Positions 12,894 to 20,190 of a stretch of 20,190 nucleotides of DNA are shown piece after piece. Each line of letters opens with the position of its first letter. Within the stretch, counting starts at the first letter, position 1. The stretch is taken from assembly GCA_050012355.1 (NCBI GenBank), contig JBEKHI010000309.1:1-20190 (forward strand). The letters are read 5' to 3'. The position numbers and the translations under genes were made by a program. The notes below the pieces were generated by a model, which was not told where the DNA came from, ran no database searches, and saw only the letters and a list, made by a program, of their open reading frames with translations. This DNA comes from JBEKHI01 sp050012355 (GTDB lineage: Bacteria > Actinomycetota > Actinomycetes > Streptosporangiales > Streptosporangiaceae).

Positions 12894-13340
12894 ATGAACA
12901 GTAGCAGCAGCACGGTTTCCGCCGAACTTGGTCTTCGGCTTATCGTCCCGCAGCAAACGATTGTGCCGTTGGTGGCTAGTCTCTTCTACAGCGGCGACGA
13001 CCCCTACGCCATCCGGATCGCCTTCCACGTCGGCCTGGATGAGCCGGTCGAGTGGATCTTCGCCAGGGACCTCCTGGCGGAGGGAGTCAAGGGCCGCGCG
13101 GGCCTCGGCGACGTCCAGGTGTGGCCGTCGACCGCTACCCCCGACCCCGCCACCGGCGAGAGCGACCGCGATGTTCTCAACATCGAGCTGTCCTCTCCGT
13201 TCGGCCAGGCGCACTTCGAGGCTCCGGTCAACGAGATCTCCGACTTCCTGCGCCGGACCTACCGGATCGTCGAGGACGGCAAGGAGAGCGAGTTCGTCGA
13301 CGTCGAGTCCGAGCTCGACGACCTGCTCCGCCAGGCCTGA
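12894..13340 (+). CDS. ssgB: SsgA-like protein, probable SsgB (sporulation septum / cell division)
   Basis: A small cytoplasmic protein (148 residues) of the SALP family, found only in morphologically complex actinomycetes. SsgB marks septum sites and recruits FtsZ during sporulation. The family core is evident: VSAELGLRLIV, DDPYAIRIAFHVG, PVEWIFARDLLAEGV, DVQVWPS, then LSSPFGQAHFEAP and a C-terminal acidic helix (SEFVDVESELDDLLRQ). It is nearer to SsgB (around 137 residues in S. coelicolor) than to SsgA by these segments, and carries a slightly longer central loop (about TPDPATGESDRD). The ATG at 12894 gives MNSSSSTVSAEL, a typical start; an in-frame TTG lies at 12882. AAAGG at 12877-12881 may be the ribosome site, 12 nt away. 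A CCCGG-TTT-CCGGG hairpin (12852-12864) lies just before it. A candidate BldD box and SigH-type promoter are upstream. Confidence 0.85.
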   Translation: MNSSSSTVSAELGLRLIVPQQTIVPLVASLFYSGDDPYAIRIAFHVGLDEPVEWIFARDLLAEGVKGRAGLGDVQVWPSTATPDPATGESDRDVLNIELSSPFGQAHFEAPVNEISDFLRRTYRIVEDGKESEFVDVESELDDLLRQA

Positions 13341-13367
13341 CTCGCCAGCTCTGACCCGGCTAACTCC

Positions 13368-13465
13368 ATATAGCATCCCGGCCCGCTCCCCCGTGGTGGG
13401 CCGGGACACAATCCCGGCACCCCGGTCCGTCTCCCCCGTACGGACCGGGGTGCCGACATGTTCTC
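13368..13465 (+). ncRNA. Candidate 6C small RNA (two C-rich-loop hairpins)
   Basis: Two consecutive hairpins lie between ssgB and the next gene. Hairpin 1: TCCCGGCCC (13376-13384) with GGGCCGGGA (13398-13406). Hairpin 2: a perfect 16-bp stem, 13415-13430 with 13440-13455. Both loops contain the same CTCCCCCGT. Two stem-loops, each exposing a run of cytosines, within about 95 nt is the definition of the actinobacterial 6C RNA, whose loops pair with G-rich mRNA sites. CATATAGCAT at 13367-13376 could supply a -10 box, and the second stem may double as terminator. Loops here have five consecutive C plus one separated C rather than six in a row. Simple tandem terminators for ssgB are the alternative. 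Confidence 0.65.
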
Positions 13466-13534
13466 TAGGGCCCGCGCGCCCGGCGACCAACCAGCACTGG
13501 ACGTATCCGCCTATAGCGGAGTACGCAAGTACAC

Positions 13535-16500
13535 GTGACACGTCGCCAGCGCATCGAAGACCTGACCGCCCTCGCCATTCCCCAGCAGCCGGCCCTGTCC
13601 CCGGACGGCCGGGAAATCGTATACGTGCTGGCCACGGCCGACGCCGCCGCCGATCGCACCGTCCGTACCCTCTGGCGGCTACCTCGAGCCGGGCAGGCCC
13701 GCCAGCTCACCCGGGGCACGGCGGATGCCTGCCCCGCGTGGTCCCCGGACGGGACGCGGGTCGCGTTCCTGCGGGCCGACGATGGTCCGCCTCAGGTGTG
13801 GCTGCTGCCCATGGACGGCGGCGAGCCGGAGCCGCTCACGACGCTGCCGCTGGGCGCGGGCGCGCCGGTGTGGAGCCCCGACGGGTCGAAGATCGCGTTC
13901 AGCGCGTCCGCCGACCTCCGTGCCACCCCCGGCGAGGACGAGGAGGCGAGGAAGCGGCGCGCGGCCGGACCCATCGTGGCCGACCGGCTGGACTACAAGG
14001 CTGACGGCGCCGGGCTGCTCGGCACGGTCCGCCAGCACCTGCATGTGCTGGACGTCGAGACCAGGGAGTGCCGCCAGGTAACCAACGGCGACTGGCACGC
14101 GGGGTCGCCCGCGTGGTCCCCGGACGGGTCGCGGGTGGCCTTCAGCGCGGCCACCGCATCGGACGCTGACCTGGACTACGGCGCGCCCGTCTACGTGATC
14201 GATGTCACAGTGGCGGGCGCCGTTCCCAGGCTTGCCGCGCTGGCCGATGGCGTGGCGGGACCCGTGCTGTGGTCAGCGGACGGCGCCGCTCTGCTCGTCG
14301 TCGGGACGCCCGGCAGATCCATCGGTCACCTGAGCCTGCTGCGGGTGCCGCTGGACGGCGGCGAGATCGTCAACCTGGCCGCGGTCCTGGACCGGAACGT
14401 GATGGCGGGCGGCCCTGGCTATCCGGGCGCGCTGCCCCAGTTGACCGACGGCGGCGCGACCGTGCTGTTCTGCGTACGGGACCGGGGCTGCAGCCATCTC
14501 TACGCCGTGCCGGCCGATGGCGGCGGTCCGCCGCGCCCGGTGCTCGGCGGGACGGGCCGCGTTGTTTCCGGTATGTCCGCTGCTGAGGCAACCGCGGCGG
14601 TCGTGCTCGCGACGCCGACGAGCTACGGCGAGATCGTAACCGTCGATCTCATATCGGGTGCGGAGACCGTCCGCACGTCGCACGGCCAGCCCGGCATCGA
14701 GCTGTTCATCCGCGCGGAACGCGAATTCGCCATCTCCGACGGCACTACGGTGCACGGCTGGGTGATCAGGGATCCGGCCGCCACGACGCCCGGGCCCCTG
14801 TTGCTGGATATCCATGGCGGCCCGCACAACGCGTGGAATGGCGCTGCCGACCCAGCCCGCCTCTACCATCAGGAGCTTGCCGCCCGCGGCTGGACCGTGC
14901 TGCTGGTCAACCCGCGCGCGAGCGACGGCTATGGCGAGGCGTTCTTCACCGCCGCGGCAGGCGCCTGGGGCGTGGCGGACGCGAAGGACCTGCTGGAGCC
15001 GGTCGACGCGCTGGTCGCCGAGGGGATCGCCGATCCCGGCCGCCTCGCGGTGGCCGGCTACAGCTACGGCGGGTACATGACCTGCTACCTGACCAGCCGA
15101 GACGGCCGGTTCGCGGCCGCCGTGGCCGGCGGCGCGGTCAGCGACCCGACCAGCGTGGCGGGCACATCGGACGTAGGTCACGCGCTCGCCCAGGAGGAAT
15201 GGGGTGCTGCCGACCGGAGCGAGATGTCGCCGCTGGCCCACGCCGACGCGGTCCGGACACCGACGCTGCTCCTGCATGGCGAGGCGGACCTGCGCTGCCC
15301 CGTCGGGCAGGCGGAGCAGTGGCACACCGCGCTGCGCGAGCAGGGCGTCCCTGTCCGGCTGGTGCGCTACCCGGGTGCGTCGCACCTGTTCATACTCGAC
15401 GGGGCGCCGTCACACCGGATCGACTACGGTCAGCGGGTCACCGACTGGGTGGAGCAGTACACGAGCACCTCCAAGCGTCCCTCGATCGACGCCGCCCACT
15501 GGGAGCGCCGCCTGGCGGTCCTCGCTGCCAAGCACCACGTGCCCGGCGCCGCCCTCGGCATCCTGCGGCTCCGGCCTGACCGGCCCGACGAGCTCGCCGA
15601 GGCCGCCTGCGGCACGCTGAACGCCAGCGCCGGTATCGAGGCGACCACGGATTCGCTGTTCCAGATCGGCTCGATCTCCAAGGTGTGGACCGCGACGATC
15701 GTCATGCAGCTTGTCGACGAGGGTCTGCTCGACCTCGACGCCCCGATCGCCGAGATACTGCCAGAACTGCGGCTCGCCGACCCGGACACCGGGAAAACCG
15801 TGACGATGCGGCACTTGCTCACGCACACCAGCGGTATCGACGGCGACGTGTTCACCGACACCGGCCGGGGCGACGATTGCCTGGAAAAGTACGTCGCGCT
15901 GCTCGGCGACGTCAGGCAGAACCATCCGCTCGGCGCCACCTGGTCCTACTCCAACTCCGGCTACGTGGTGGCCGGCCGGGTGATCGAGAAGCTGACCGGC
16001 AAGACGTGGGATGTCGCGCTGCGGGAACGGATCGTGGCCCCGCTTGGGCTGCGGCACACGGTGACGCTGGCGGAGGAAGCGCTGCTCTTCCGGACCGCGA
16101 CCGGGCACGTCGTCGGCGTCGCGGGCGAGCGGTCGCTGGTCCGGGCATGGGGGCTACCGCGCTCGATAGGCCCGGCCGGGCTAATCTGCTCGACCCCGGC
16201 CGATGTCCTCGCGTTCGCGCGCCTGCACCTCACCGGCGGGCTCGGGCCGGACGGGACCCGGCTGCTCAGCGCGGCCAGCGCGGCCGCCATGACAGCGCAA
16301 CAGGTGGAGTTGCCCGACAGGTACGCCCTTGGCGACTCCTGGGGCATCGGGTGGATCCGCTTCGGGTGGAACGGCCGACGGCTCATCGGGCACGACGGGA
16401 ACACGATGGGCCAGTCCGCCTTCCTGCGGGTGCTGCCCGGCGAAGGGCTCGCGGTCACGCTGCTCACCAACGCCGATAATGCCTGTGACCTGTACCAGGA

Positions 16501-16861
16501 GCTGTACCGGGAAATCTTCGCCGAACTAGCGGGCGTGGACATGCCAGCCAGGATCGAGCCGCCGGACGTCCCCGCCGACACCGACATCACGCCCCACCTC
16601 GGCGTCTACGAACGAGCCGGCTCCCGACTGGAGGTGCTGCCGGGCGACGATGGTCCATTGCTGCGCATGACGGTCATCGGCCCGCTCACCGGACTGGTCT
16701 CCGAGCCCGTCTCTGAATACCCGATGACACCGGTCGACGCCGATCTGTACCTCGTCCGCGAGCCGGGCGTCCAGACCTGGACGCCGGTCGCCTTCTACCA
16801 GCTGCGCACCGGAGAACGGTACGTGCACTTCGGCGGCCGGGCCACCCCGAAGGTCGGCTGA
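13535..16861 (+). CDS. Fusion protein: S9 prolyl-oligopeptidase + class-C beta-lactamase/PBP-like serine hydrolase
   Basis: One continuous 1108-codon frame encodes two complete hydrolases. Residues 1 to about 645 form an S9 peptidase: a beta-propeller with PD40-type repeats (PAWSPDGTRVAFL, PVWSPDGSKIAFS, PAWSPDGSRVAFS), then an alpha/beta-hydrolase with GYSYGGYM (Ser510), D585 in GEADLRC and H617 in ASHLF. A short linker (TSTSKRP) leads to a beta-lactamase/CubicO-type domain (about 655-1010) with S713-I-S-K716, Y805-S-N807 and H953-D-G. Residues about 1015-1108 look like the small beta-barrel that follows many such hydrolases. All catalytic residues are present. No signal peptide is seen, so it should act in the cytoplasm, perhaps on small peptides (D-amino-acid or cyclic). 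The GTG start has GGAG 13 nt upstream. It is convergent with hutH. Confidence 0.88.
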   Translation: MTRRQRIEDLTALAIPQQPALSPDGREIVYVLATADAAADRTVRTLWRLPRAGQARQLTRGTADACPAWSPDGTRVAFLRADDGPPQVWLLPMDGGEPEPLTTLPLGAGAPVWSPDGSKIAFSASADLRATPGEDEEARKRRAAGPIVADRLDYKADGAGLLGTVRQHLHVLDVETRECRQVTNGDWHAGSPAWSPDGSRVAFSAATASDADLDYGAPVYVIDVTVAGAVPRLAALADGVAGPVLWSADGAALLVVGTPGRSIGHLSLLRVPLDGGEIVNLAAVLDRNVMAGGPGYPGALPQLTDGGATVLFCVRDRGCSHLYAVPADGGGPPRPVLGGTGRVVSGMSAAEATAAVVLATPTSYGEIVTVDLISGAETVRTSHGQPGIELFIRAEREFAISDGTTVHGWVIRDPAATTPGPLLLDIHGGPHNAWNGAADPARLYHQELAARGWTVLLVNPRASDGYGEAFFTAAAGAWGVADAKDLLEPVDALVAEGIADPGRLAVAGYSYGGYMTCYLTSRDGRFAAAVAGGAVSDPTSVAGTSDVGHALAQEEWGAADRSEMSPLAHADAVRTPTLLLHGEADLRCPVGQAEQWHTALREQGVPVRLVRYPGASHLFILDGAPSHRIDYGQRVTDWVEQYTSTSKRPSIDAAHWERRLAVLAAKHHVPGAALGILRLRPDRPDELAEAACGTLNASAGIEATTDSLFQIGSISKVWTATIVMQLVDEGLLDLDAPIAEILPELRLADPDTGKTVTMRHLLTHTSGIDGDVFTDTGRGDDCLEKYVALLGDVRQNHPLGATWSYSNSGYVVAGRVIEKLTGKTWDVALRERIVAPLGLRHTVTLAEEALLFRTATGHVVGVAGERSLVRAWGLPRSIGPAGLICSTPADVLAFARLHLTGGLGPDGTRLLSAASAAAMTAQQVELPDRYALGDSWGIGWIRFGWNGRRLIGHDGNTMGQSAFLRVLPGEGLAVTLLTNADNACDLYQELYREIFAELAGVDMPARIEPPDVPADTDITPHLGVYERAGSRLEVLPGDDGPLLRMTVIGPLTGLVSEPVSEYPMTPVDADLYLVREPGVQTWTPVAFYQLRTGERYVHFGGRATPKVG

Positions 16862-16871
16862 CGCTTCGGTA

Positions 16872-16892
16872 CCCGGCTCAGGCGAAGCCGGG
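16872..16892. terminator. Hairpin between convergent genes
   Basis: CCCGGC (16872-16877) pairs with GCCGGG (16887-16892) around 9 nt; GCTTCG/CGAAGC (16863-16868, 16883-16888) is a competing stem. The two genes end 16 bp apart, so a shared terminator is plausible, but no T-run is present. Confidence 0.35.
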
Positions 16893-18413
16893 CAAAGCGG
16901 CCTCGACAGCGGCGCAGATCTCGGGGAGCAGTTCGTCGATGGCGACGAGTTGCGGAGCCACCTCGCGATCGACGTCCATCCTGGGAACCCGGGACCGGAC
17001 CAGGGTGTGCACCGCGCGAAGCGGCTCGCTGGAAGTCACCGGGGCACGCAAATCGATCCCCTGGGCGGCGCAGCAGATCTCGACGGCCAGGCAGGCCCGG
17101 ACATTCGCCACCACGTCGCGGAGCTTGCGGACCGAGGTCCAGCCCATGGACACGTGGTCCTCCTGCTTCCCGGAGGTCGGGATGGTGTCGACGCTGGACG
17201 GGTGCGCGAGCACCTTGTTTTCGCTGACCAGCGAGGCGGCGGTGTACTGGGCGAGCATGTATCCGGAGTTCGTGCCGGCCGCCGGCGCCAGGAACGGCGG
17301 GAGCCCCCGGGAGAAGGCGGGATCGAGCATCCGGTCGACCCGGCGCTCGCTAATCGAGGCCAGCTCGGCTACGGCCATCGCGAGCATGTCCCCGGCGAAG
17401 GCAAGCGGCTCACCATGGAAGTTCCCGGTGGTCATCACCTCACCGTCGGGCACGATGACCGGGTTGTCGACAATAGAGCCAAGCTCCGTCGTTATGACAT
17501 TCCTGGCATATGTCAACACATCACGGACCGCGCCGTGGACTTGCGGCGCGCAACGCAGGCAGTACGCGTCCTGGACCGCGTGACGGCTATCCCGGTGGCT
17601 GGCCAGCAGTGGCGACCCCGCCAGCAGGGACCGGAGATTCGCGGCGCTGGTGAGCTGCCCGGGGTGCGGCCTGATGATCTGCACACGCGTGTCATAGGGC
17701 CGGTCGGTGCCGAGCAGCGCCTCCACCGATAGCGCGCAGGCCACGTCGGCGGCCTGGACGAGCATCGCCGTGTCGTGCACCGAGAACGCGAGCAGCGCCT
17801 GCATCGGCTCGGTGCCGTTGACCAGGGACAGCCCCTCCTTGGGCTGCAGAACGAGCGGCTCGAGCCCATGCTCACGCAGCACTTCGGCCGCCGGACGGCC
17901 CTGAGCTGGATCACCGGGCGCCCGCAGCCGTCCCTCACCGATCAGCGGCTCCGCCAGGTGGGCGAGCTGGGCCAGGTCACCGGAGGCGCCGACGGACCCC
18001 TTGCCGGGTACGACCGGCAGCAGGTTCTTGTCCAGCAACTCCAGTAGTCGCTTGGGCAGCTCGGACCGCACCCCCGAGTACCCGGCCGCGAGCGTCCGGG
18101 CCCGGAGCAGCAGCAGCGCCCGGACCGTCTCGTCCGCCAGCGGCTCGCCGACCGCCGCGGCGTGCGAACGGACGATCGCGCCCTGCAACGCGGCAAGGTC
18201 CCGCTCCCCCACCGGAGTGTCCGCGAGCGCCCCGAACCCGGTATTGACTCCGTAGACGGGGCGATCACCGGTGAGCGCCTTCAGCACGACCTGCCGGCTG
18301 GCCTCCATGCGTTCCGGGACATCCGGGCTCAACCGCGCCCTGGCCTGTCCCTTAGCGACCGCCACTACATCCGCGATGCTCAGCGCCGACCCATCGACCA
18401 CGACCTCGTTCAT
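16878..18413 (-). CDS. hutH: Histidine ammonia-lyase
   Basis: Cytoplasmic enzyme (511 residues, the family's normal length) that removes ammonia from L-histidine to give urocanate, first step of histidine use. The Ala143-Ser144-Gly145 triad in GSVGASGDLAQLAHLAEPLI forms the MIO electrophile. Other active-site segments are present: YGVNTGFGAL (Tyr54), SHAAAVGE (His84), SLVNGTEPMQ (Asn199), AYCLRCAPQVHG, NFHGEPLAFAGDMLA and SGKQEDHVSMG; the last, with Glu, favours histidine over phenylalanine or tyrosine lyases. AGAGG lies 3 nt before the ATG at 18413, slightly close. The ArsR-type gene is 64 bp upstream on the same strand, so the two may share a transcript; no other hut genes are visible. Confidence 0.93.
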   Translation of the reverse strand: MNEVVVDGSALSIADVVAVAKGQARARLSPDVPERMEASRQVVLKALTGDRPVYGVNTGFGALADTPVGERDLAALQGAIVRSHAAAVGEPLADETVRALLLLRARTLAAGYSGVRSELPKRLLELLDKNLLPVVPGKGSVGASGDLAQLAHLAEPLIGEGRLRAPGDPAQGRPAAEVLREHGLEPLVLQPKEGLSLVNGTEPMQALLAFSVHDTAMLVQAADVACALSVEALLGTDRPYDTRVQIIRPHPGQLTSAANLRSLLAGSPLLASHRDSRHAVQDAYCLRCAPQVHGAVRDVLTYARNVITTELGSIVDNPVIVPDGEVMTTGNFHGEPLAFAGDMLAMAVAELASISERRVDRMLDPAFSRGLPPFLAPAAGTNSGYMLAQYTAASLVSENKVLAHPSSVDTIPTSGKQEDHVSMGWTSVRKLRDVVANVRACLAVEICCAAQGIDLRAPVTSSEPLRAVHTLVRSRVPRMDVDREVAPQLVAIDELLPEICAAVEAALPGFA

Positions 18414-18477
18414 GAACCTCTAGCCTGCCACGCATTCCGCAGTGCTCCGCCCGCCGCCCGGTCCGCTAGCAGCGGGA

Positions 18478-19233
18478 TCAGGCCACCGAGAGTTCCCAGC
18501 CGAAGGCGGCGGACAGTCCTTCGGCGCCGACGGCGGTGATGACGACCGAACGGTGCCGAGCGCCTCGCTCGATCCAGCCGAGGTCGAAGAGGCGGGCGGT
18601 GATAGCGGCGCCGAGCGTGCCGTTCAGGTGTGCGCGCCGCTGCGTCCAGTCCAGGCAAGCACCCGCGAAACGCCGGCGTTGCCGACGCAACTCGCCGACA
18701 TCTATGCCGAACGCCGCGAGCTGGTCTTCCCCGTGCCCCGTCACCTCGAAGACGCGCTGGGCCGGCGAGTCGGCCGCTTCTGGCCAGGAACCGGTATCGC
18801 CCGGAGACCCGACATCTTTGATGACGCCGTTGCGCAACAGCGAGTCAAACAGTTCCACGCCCGCGCGGCCCGCGAGATGGTCATAGCAAGTCCGCGCCTG
18901 GGCGAGCGCCTCGGCTTCGCGGGACTGGCGCAGGGTACGGACCGGGATGTCCCGGCTCACCAGCGCGAGCTGCTCGAGCACCTCGGCGACCTGATAGCTC
19001 GCCAGCCGGTAGTAACGGTGGCGGCCCTGCTTGGTCACCGCGATCATGCCGCCGTCGAGCAGCTTCGCCAGGTGCGCGCTGGCTGTCGGCGCACTGACGT
19101 GCGCGACAGTCGCGAGCTCGCCGGCCGCGAGTGGACGCCCGGGCAGCAGCGCCCGCAGTATCGCCGCCCGGCCCGGGTCAGCGAGCAGCGCCGCGACCGG
19201 GGCGATGTCTGAGTCGTATGCCTCACCAGCCAT
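18478..19233 (-). CDS. ArsR-type winged-helix transcriptional regulator
   Basis: A 251-residue regulator. The N-terminal winged helix is plain: APVAALLADPGRAAILRALL, then LAAGELATVAHVSAPTASAH and LAKLLDGGMIAVTKQGRHRY. No ArsR metal-site cysteine pair (CVC) is seen. The longer C-terminal part carries CYDHLAGRAGVELFDSLL and CLDWTQRRAHLNGTLGAAI, hallmarks of a common actinobacterial subfamily with an extra effector-like domain of unknown ligand. The frame is open to 19395, but the ATG at 19233 (MAGEAYDSDIAPVAALLADP) starts just before the first family-like helix and avoids running through the tRNA promoter region. It lies upstream of hutH on the same strand and divergent from the tRNA genes; control of hutH is possible but not shown. 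Confidence 0.87.
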   Translation of the reverse strand: MAGEAYDSDIAPVAALLADPGRAAILRALLPGRPLAAGELATVAHVSAPTASAHLAKLLDGGMIAVTKQGRHRYYRLASYQVAEVLEQLALVSRDIPVRTLRQSREAEALAQARTCYDHLAGRAGVELFDSLLRNGVIKDVGSPGDTGSWPEAADSPAQRVFEVTGHGEDQLAAFGIDVGELRRQRRRFAGACLDWTQRRAHLNGTLGAAITARLFDLGWIERGARHRSVVITAVGAEGLSAAFGWELSVA

Positions 19234-19282
19234 ACCCTGACGGTAACCCAACCATTGTTCGGCCTGCGTCGAAGCATCAGCA

Positions 19283-19302
19283 GAACAGCGTCTGACCTGT
19301 TC
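19283..19302. promoter_or_regulatory. Inverted repeat upstream of the ArsR-type gene
   Basis: GAACAG and CTGTTC flank 8 nt, about 50 bp upstream of the regulator's start. It could be the autoregulatory operator. Arms are only 6 bp, so this is tentative. Confidence 0.3.
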
Positions 19303-19360
19303 AGCGGGCTGCCTCGCGCCCGCCACGCGTAACTGAGTGTCGCGAAGCGCGTGTTTGAGT

Positions 19361-19388
19361 TTGCGTTGCGGCCAGGATCGGCTATTGT
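19361..19388 (+). promoter_or_regulatory. tRNA promoter candidate
   Basis: TTGCGT (19361-19366), 16 nt, TATTGT (19383-19388); transcription would start about 6 nt before tRNA-Gly, as is normal for a stable-RNA promoter. Confidence 0.5.
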
Positions 19389-19400
19389 TCATCACGTCAA

Positions 19401-19475
19401 GCGGACGTGGCTCAGGGGTAGAGCATCACCTTGCCAAGGTGAGGGTCGCGGGTTCGAATCCCGTCGTCCGCTCCA
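19401..19475 (+). tRNA. tRNA-Gly (anticodon GCC)
   Basis: Acceptor arms GCGGACG and CGTCCGC pair over 7 bp. The anticodon stem TCACC/GGTGA carries the loop TTGCCAA with GCC at 19433-19435. The T loop is GTTCGAATC. The discriminator T at 19472 is followed by an encoded CCA (19473-19475). It decodes GGC and GGU. Confidence 0.97.
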
Positions 19476-19522
19476 GTTTTTCCCAGTCTTTCCCGCAGTG
19501 CCCTCAGTGGTGGTGCGCTCGC

Positions 19523-19594
19523 GGCGGAGTGGCCGAGTGGCTTAGGCAAGGGCCTGCAAAGCCCTGTACACGGGTTCGATTCCCGTCTCCGCCT
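19523..19594 (+). tRNA. tRNA-Cys (anticodon GCA)
   Basis: Acceptor arms GGCGGAG and CTCCGCC pair over 7 bp. The anticodon stem AGGGC/GCCCT carries the loop CTGCAAA with GCA at 19556-19558. The T loop is GTTCGATTC. CCA is not encoded. It follows tRNA-Gly by 47 bp on the same strand, so both are likely on one transcript. Confidence 0.97.
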
Positions 19595-19669
19595 CAAATT
19601 ACGTGTCTGAGCTGGGAAAACTCCCGTGACAGGCTGCGGTTCCTGGGTGCTGTGTCCTAGCATCCCGGT

Positions 19670-19709
19670 GCTGCGCACATAGCCTCAGGGCTTCCAAAGT
19701 GTGCGCAGC
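19670..19709. promoter_or_regulatory. 10-bp inverted repeat between tRNA-Cys and the integrase gene
   Basis: GCTGCGCACA (19670-19679) and TGTGCGCAGC (19700-19709) are perfect complements around 20 nt, which themselves hold AGCC-TCAG-GGCT. It ends 24 nt before the integrase ATG. It could terminate the tRNA transcript or be a site bound by the recombinase or its repressor. Confidence 0.45.
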
Positions 19710-19733
19710 TCCCCCAGAGAGGGAACACACCAC

Positions 19734-20190
19734 ATGCCGAAGACACTTTCTCCGGTTCCACGGAAGAGCCCGCTCCGCGTCGCCACCGGCGGCGGCATGC
19801 CGCCAGCTGGGATGGTCATGCCCCTTCCCGGGCCTGCGGATTCCGGGCCGGCACTGCGGAAGATGATGATCAGCGAATTCTGCGACTGGCTTCGGTCGCG
19901 GACGAACAAGAAGAAGCTGCCGTTCGCCGAGGAGACCGTCACCGCCTACAAGGTGGCGGCGCGTGCCCTGGACGCCTGGATGACCGAGAAGGACATCGAG
20001 GAGGACTTCACCGCCTGCGACACGGCGACGCTCAACCGGTTCTTCGCCGACTACCTGGCCGCCCACGGGCAGACCGGCACCAACACCAAGCAGCGCAACC
20101 TGTTCACCTGGCTTGAAGGTGTGGTCAGCGCGATTACTTGCTGTGACAGCGGTCCATGGCGGAGGCGCGCACGTAGCCGTTATCAGCGCG
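19734..20190 (+). CDS. Tyrosine recombinase / integrase, N-terminal part (runs off window, probably disrupted)
   Basis: The ATG at 19734 opens 152 codons to the window edge. After a Pro/Gly-rich stretch of about 40 residues comes a SAM-like core-binding domain of a site-specific integrase: MMISEFCDWLRSRTNKKKLP, then EETVTAYKVAARALDAWMT and DFTACDTATLNRFFADYLAA, followed by TNTKQRNLFTWLE. This matches a widespread actinobacterial integrase family, in which I expect roughly RNLRHLFTWL; here three residues are missing. After WLE, at about 20118, the sequence stops resembling the family. AGAGGGAA lies about 8 nt upstream of the ATG. Its position 140 bp past tRNA-Cys, on the same strand, suggests an element integrated at this tRNA locus. 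The catalytic domain is outside or lost. Confidence 0.72.
   Translation, partial: MPKTLSPVPRKSPLRVATGGGMPPAGMVMPLPGPADSGPALRKMMISEFCDWLRSRTNKKKLPFAEETVTAYKVAARALDAWMTEKDIEEDFTACDTATLNRFFADYLAAHGQTGTNTKQRNLFTWLEGVVSAITCCDSGPWRRRARSRYQR

Noticed and set aside
12846..13541. Minus-strand frame of 231 codons
   Set aside because: Antisense to ssgB and to the two hairpins; the plus-strand SALP signature is unambiguous.
14273..15385. Minus-strand frame of 370 codons
   Set aside because: Antisense of the S9 peptidase domain, whose propeller repeats and catalytic Ser are clear.

Overview
The window is high-GC DNA from a morphologically complex actinomycete. The evidence is GC-rich third positions throughout, an SsgB-type sporulation/division protein, a candidate 6C small RNA (a class known from Actinobacteria), and actinobacterial-type tRNAs, regulators and recombinases. 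Species cannot be read from the sequence; a sporulating actinomycete outside the best-known Streptomyces species is as likely as Streptomyces itself.

Layout. 1-2169 (minus strand): the 5' part of an oligopeptide-type ABC transporter binding lipoprotein, cut by the window edge, preceded by a class I SAM methyltransferase. 2315-4742: a divergent TetR / TetX-like FAD monooxygenase pair with two perfect dyads between them, followed by a small ABM-type monooxygenase. 4807-5460: a deletion scar joining the 3' end of a LysR gene (minus) to the 3' end of an MFS transporter gene (plus). 5861-8812: a 983-residue NACHT-domain STAND NTPase, a candidate antiphage gene, with an AT-richer 3' third. 8928-10111: a frameshifted and truncated IS630-type transposase fused in frame to the 3' part of a PQQ-like beta-propeller gene. 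10358-11432: a conserved hypothetical gene, a tyrosine recombinase remnant and tRNA-Val(CAC).

11433-12893 holds no convincing gene but is dense in structure: an 18-bp periodic pyrimidine tract, a strong hairpin, two related dyads, short tandem repeats, and a probable control region for ssgB with a BldD-like box and a stress-sigma-type promoter. ssgB (12894-13340) is followed by two hairpins with the same C-rich loop, read here as a 6C sRNA. Next come an unusual 1108-residue fusion of an S9 prolyl-oligopeptidase with a class-C beta-lactamase/PBP-like hydrolase, a convergent histidine ammonia-lyase gene (hutH), and an ArsR-type regulator. The right end has tRNA-Gly(GCC), tRNA-Cys(GCA) and the 5' part of a tyrosine recombinase gene that appears disrupted near the window edge.

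The left half (2.3-11.4 kb) reads as accessory DNA full of decayed pieces: LysR/MFS scar, IS630, PQQ fragment and integrase remnant. The right half (12.4-19.6 kb) reads as chromosomal core with development and amino-acid metabolism genes. The most interesting items are the candidate 6C RNA beside ssgB, the double-hydrolase fusion, the NACHT protein, and the repeat-rich gap at 11.9-12.5 kb.
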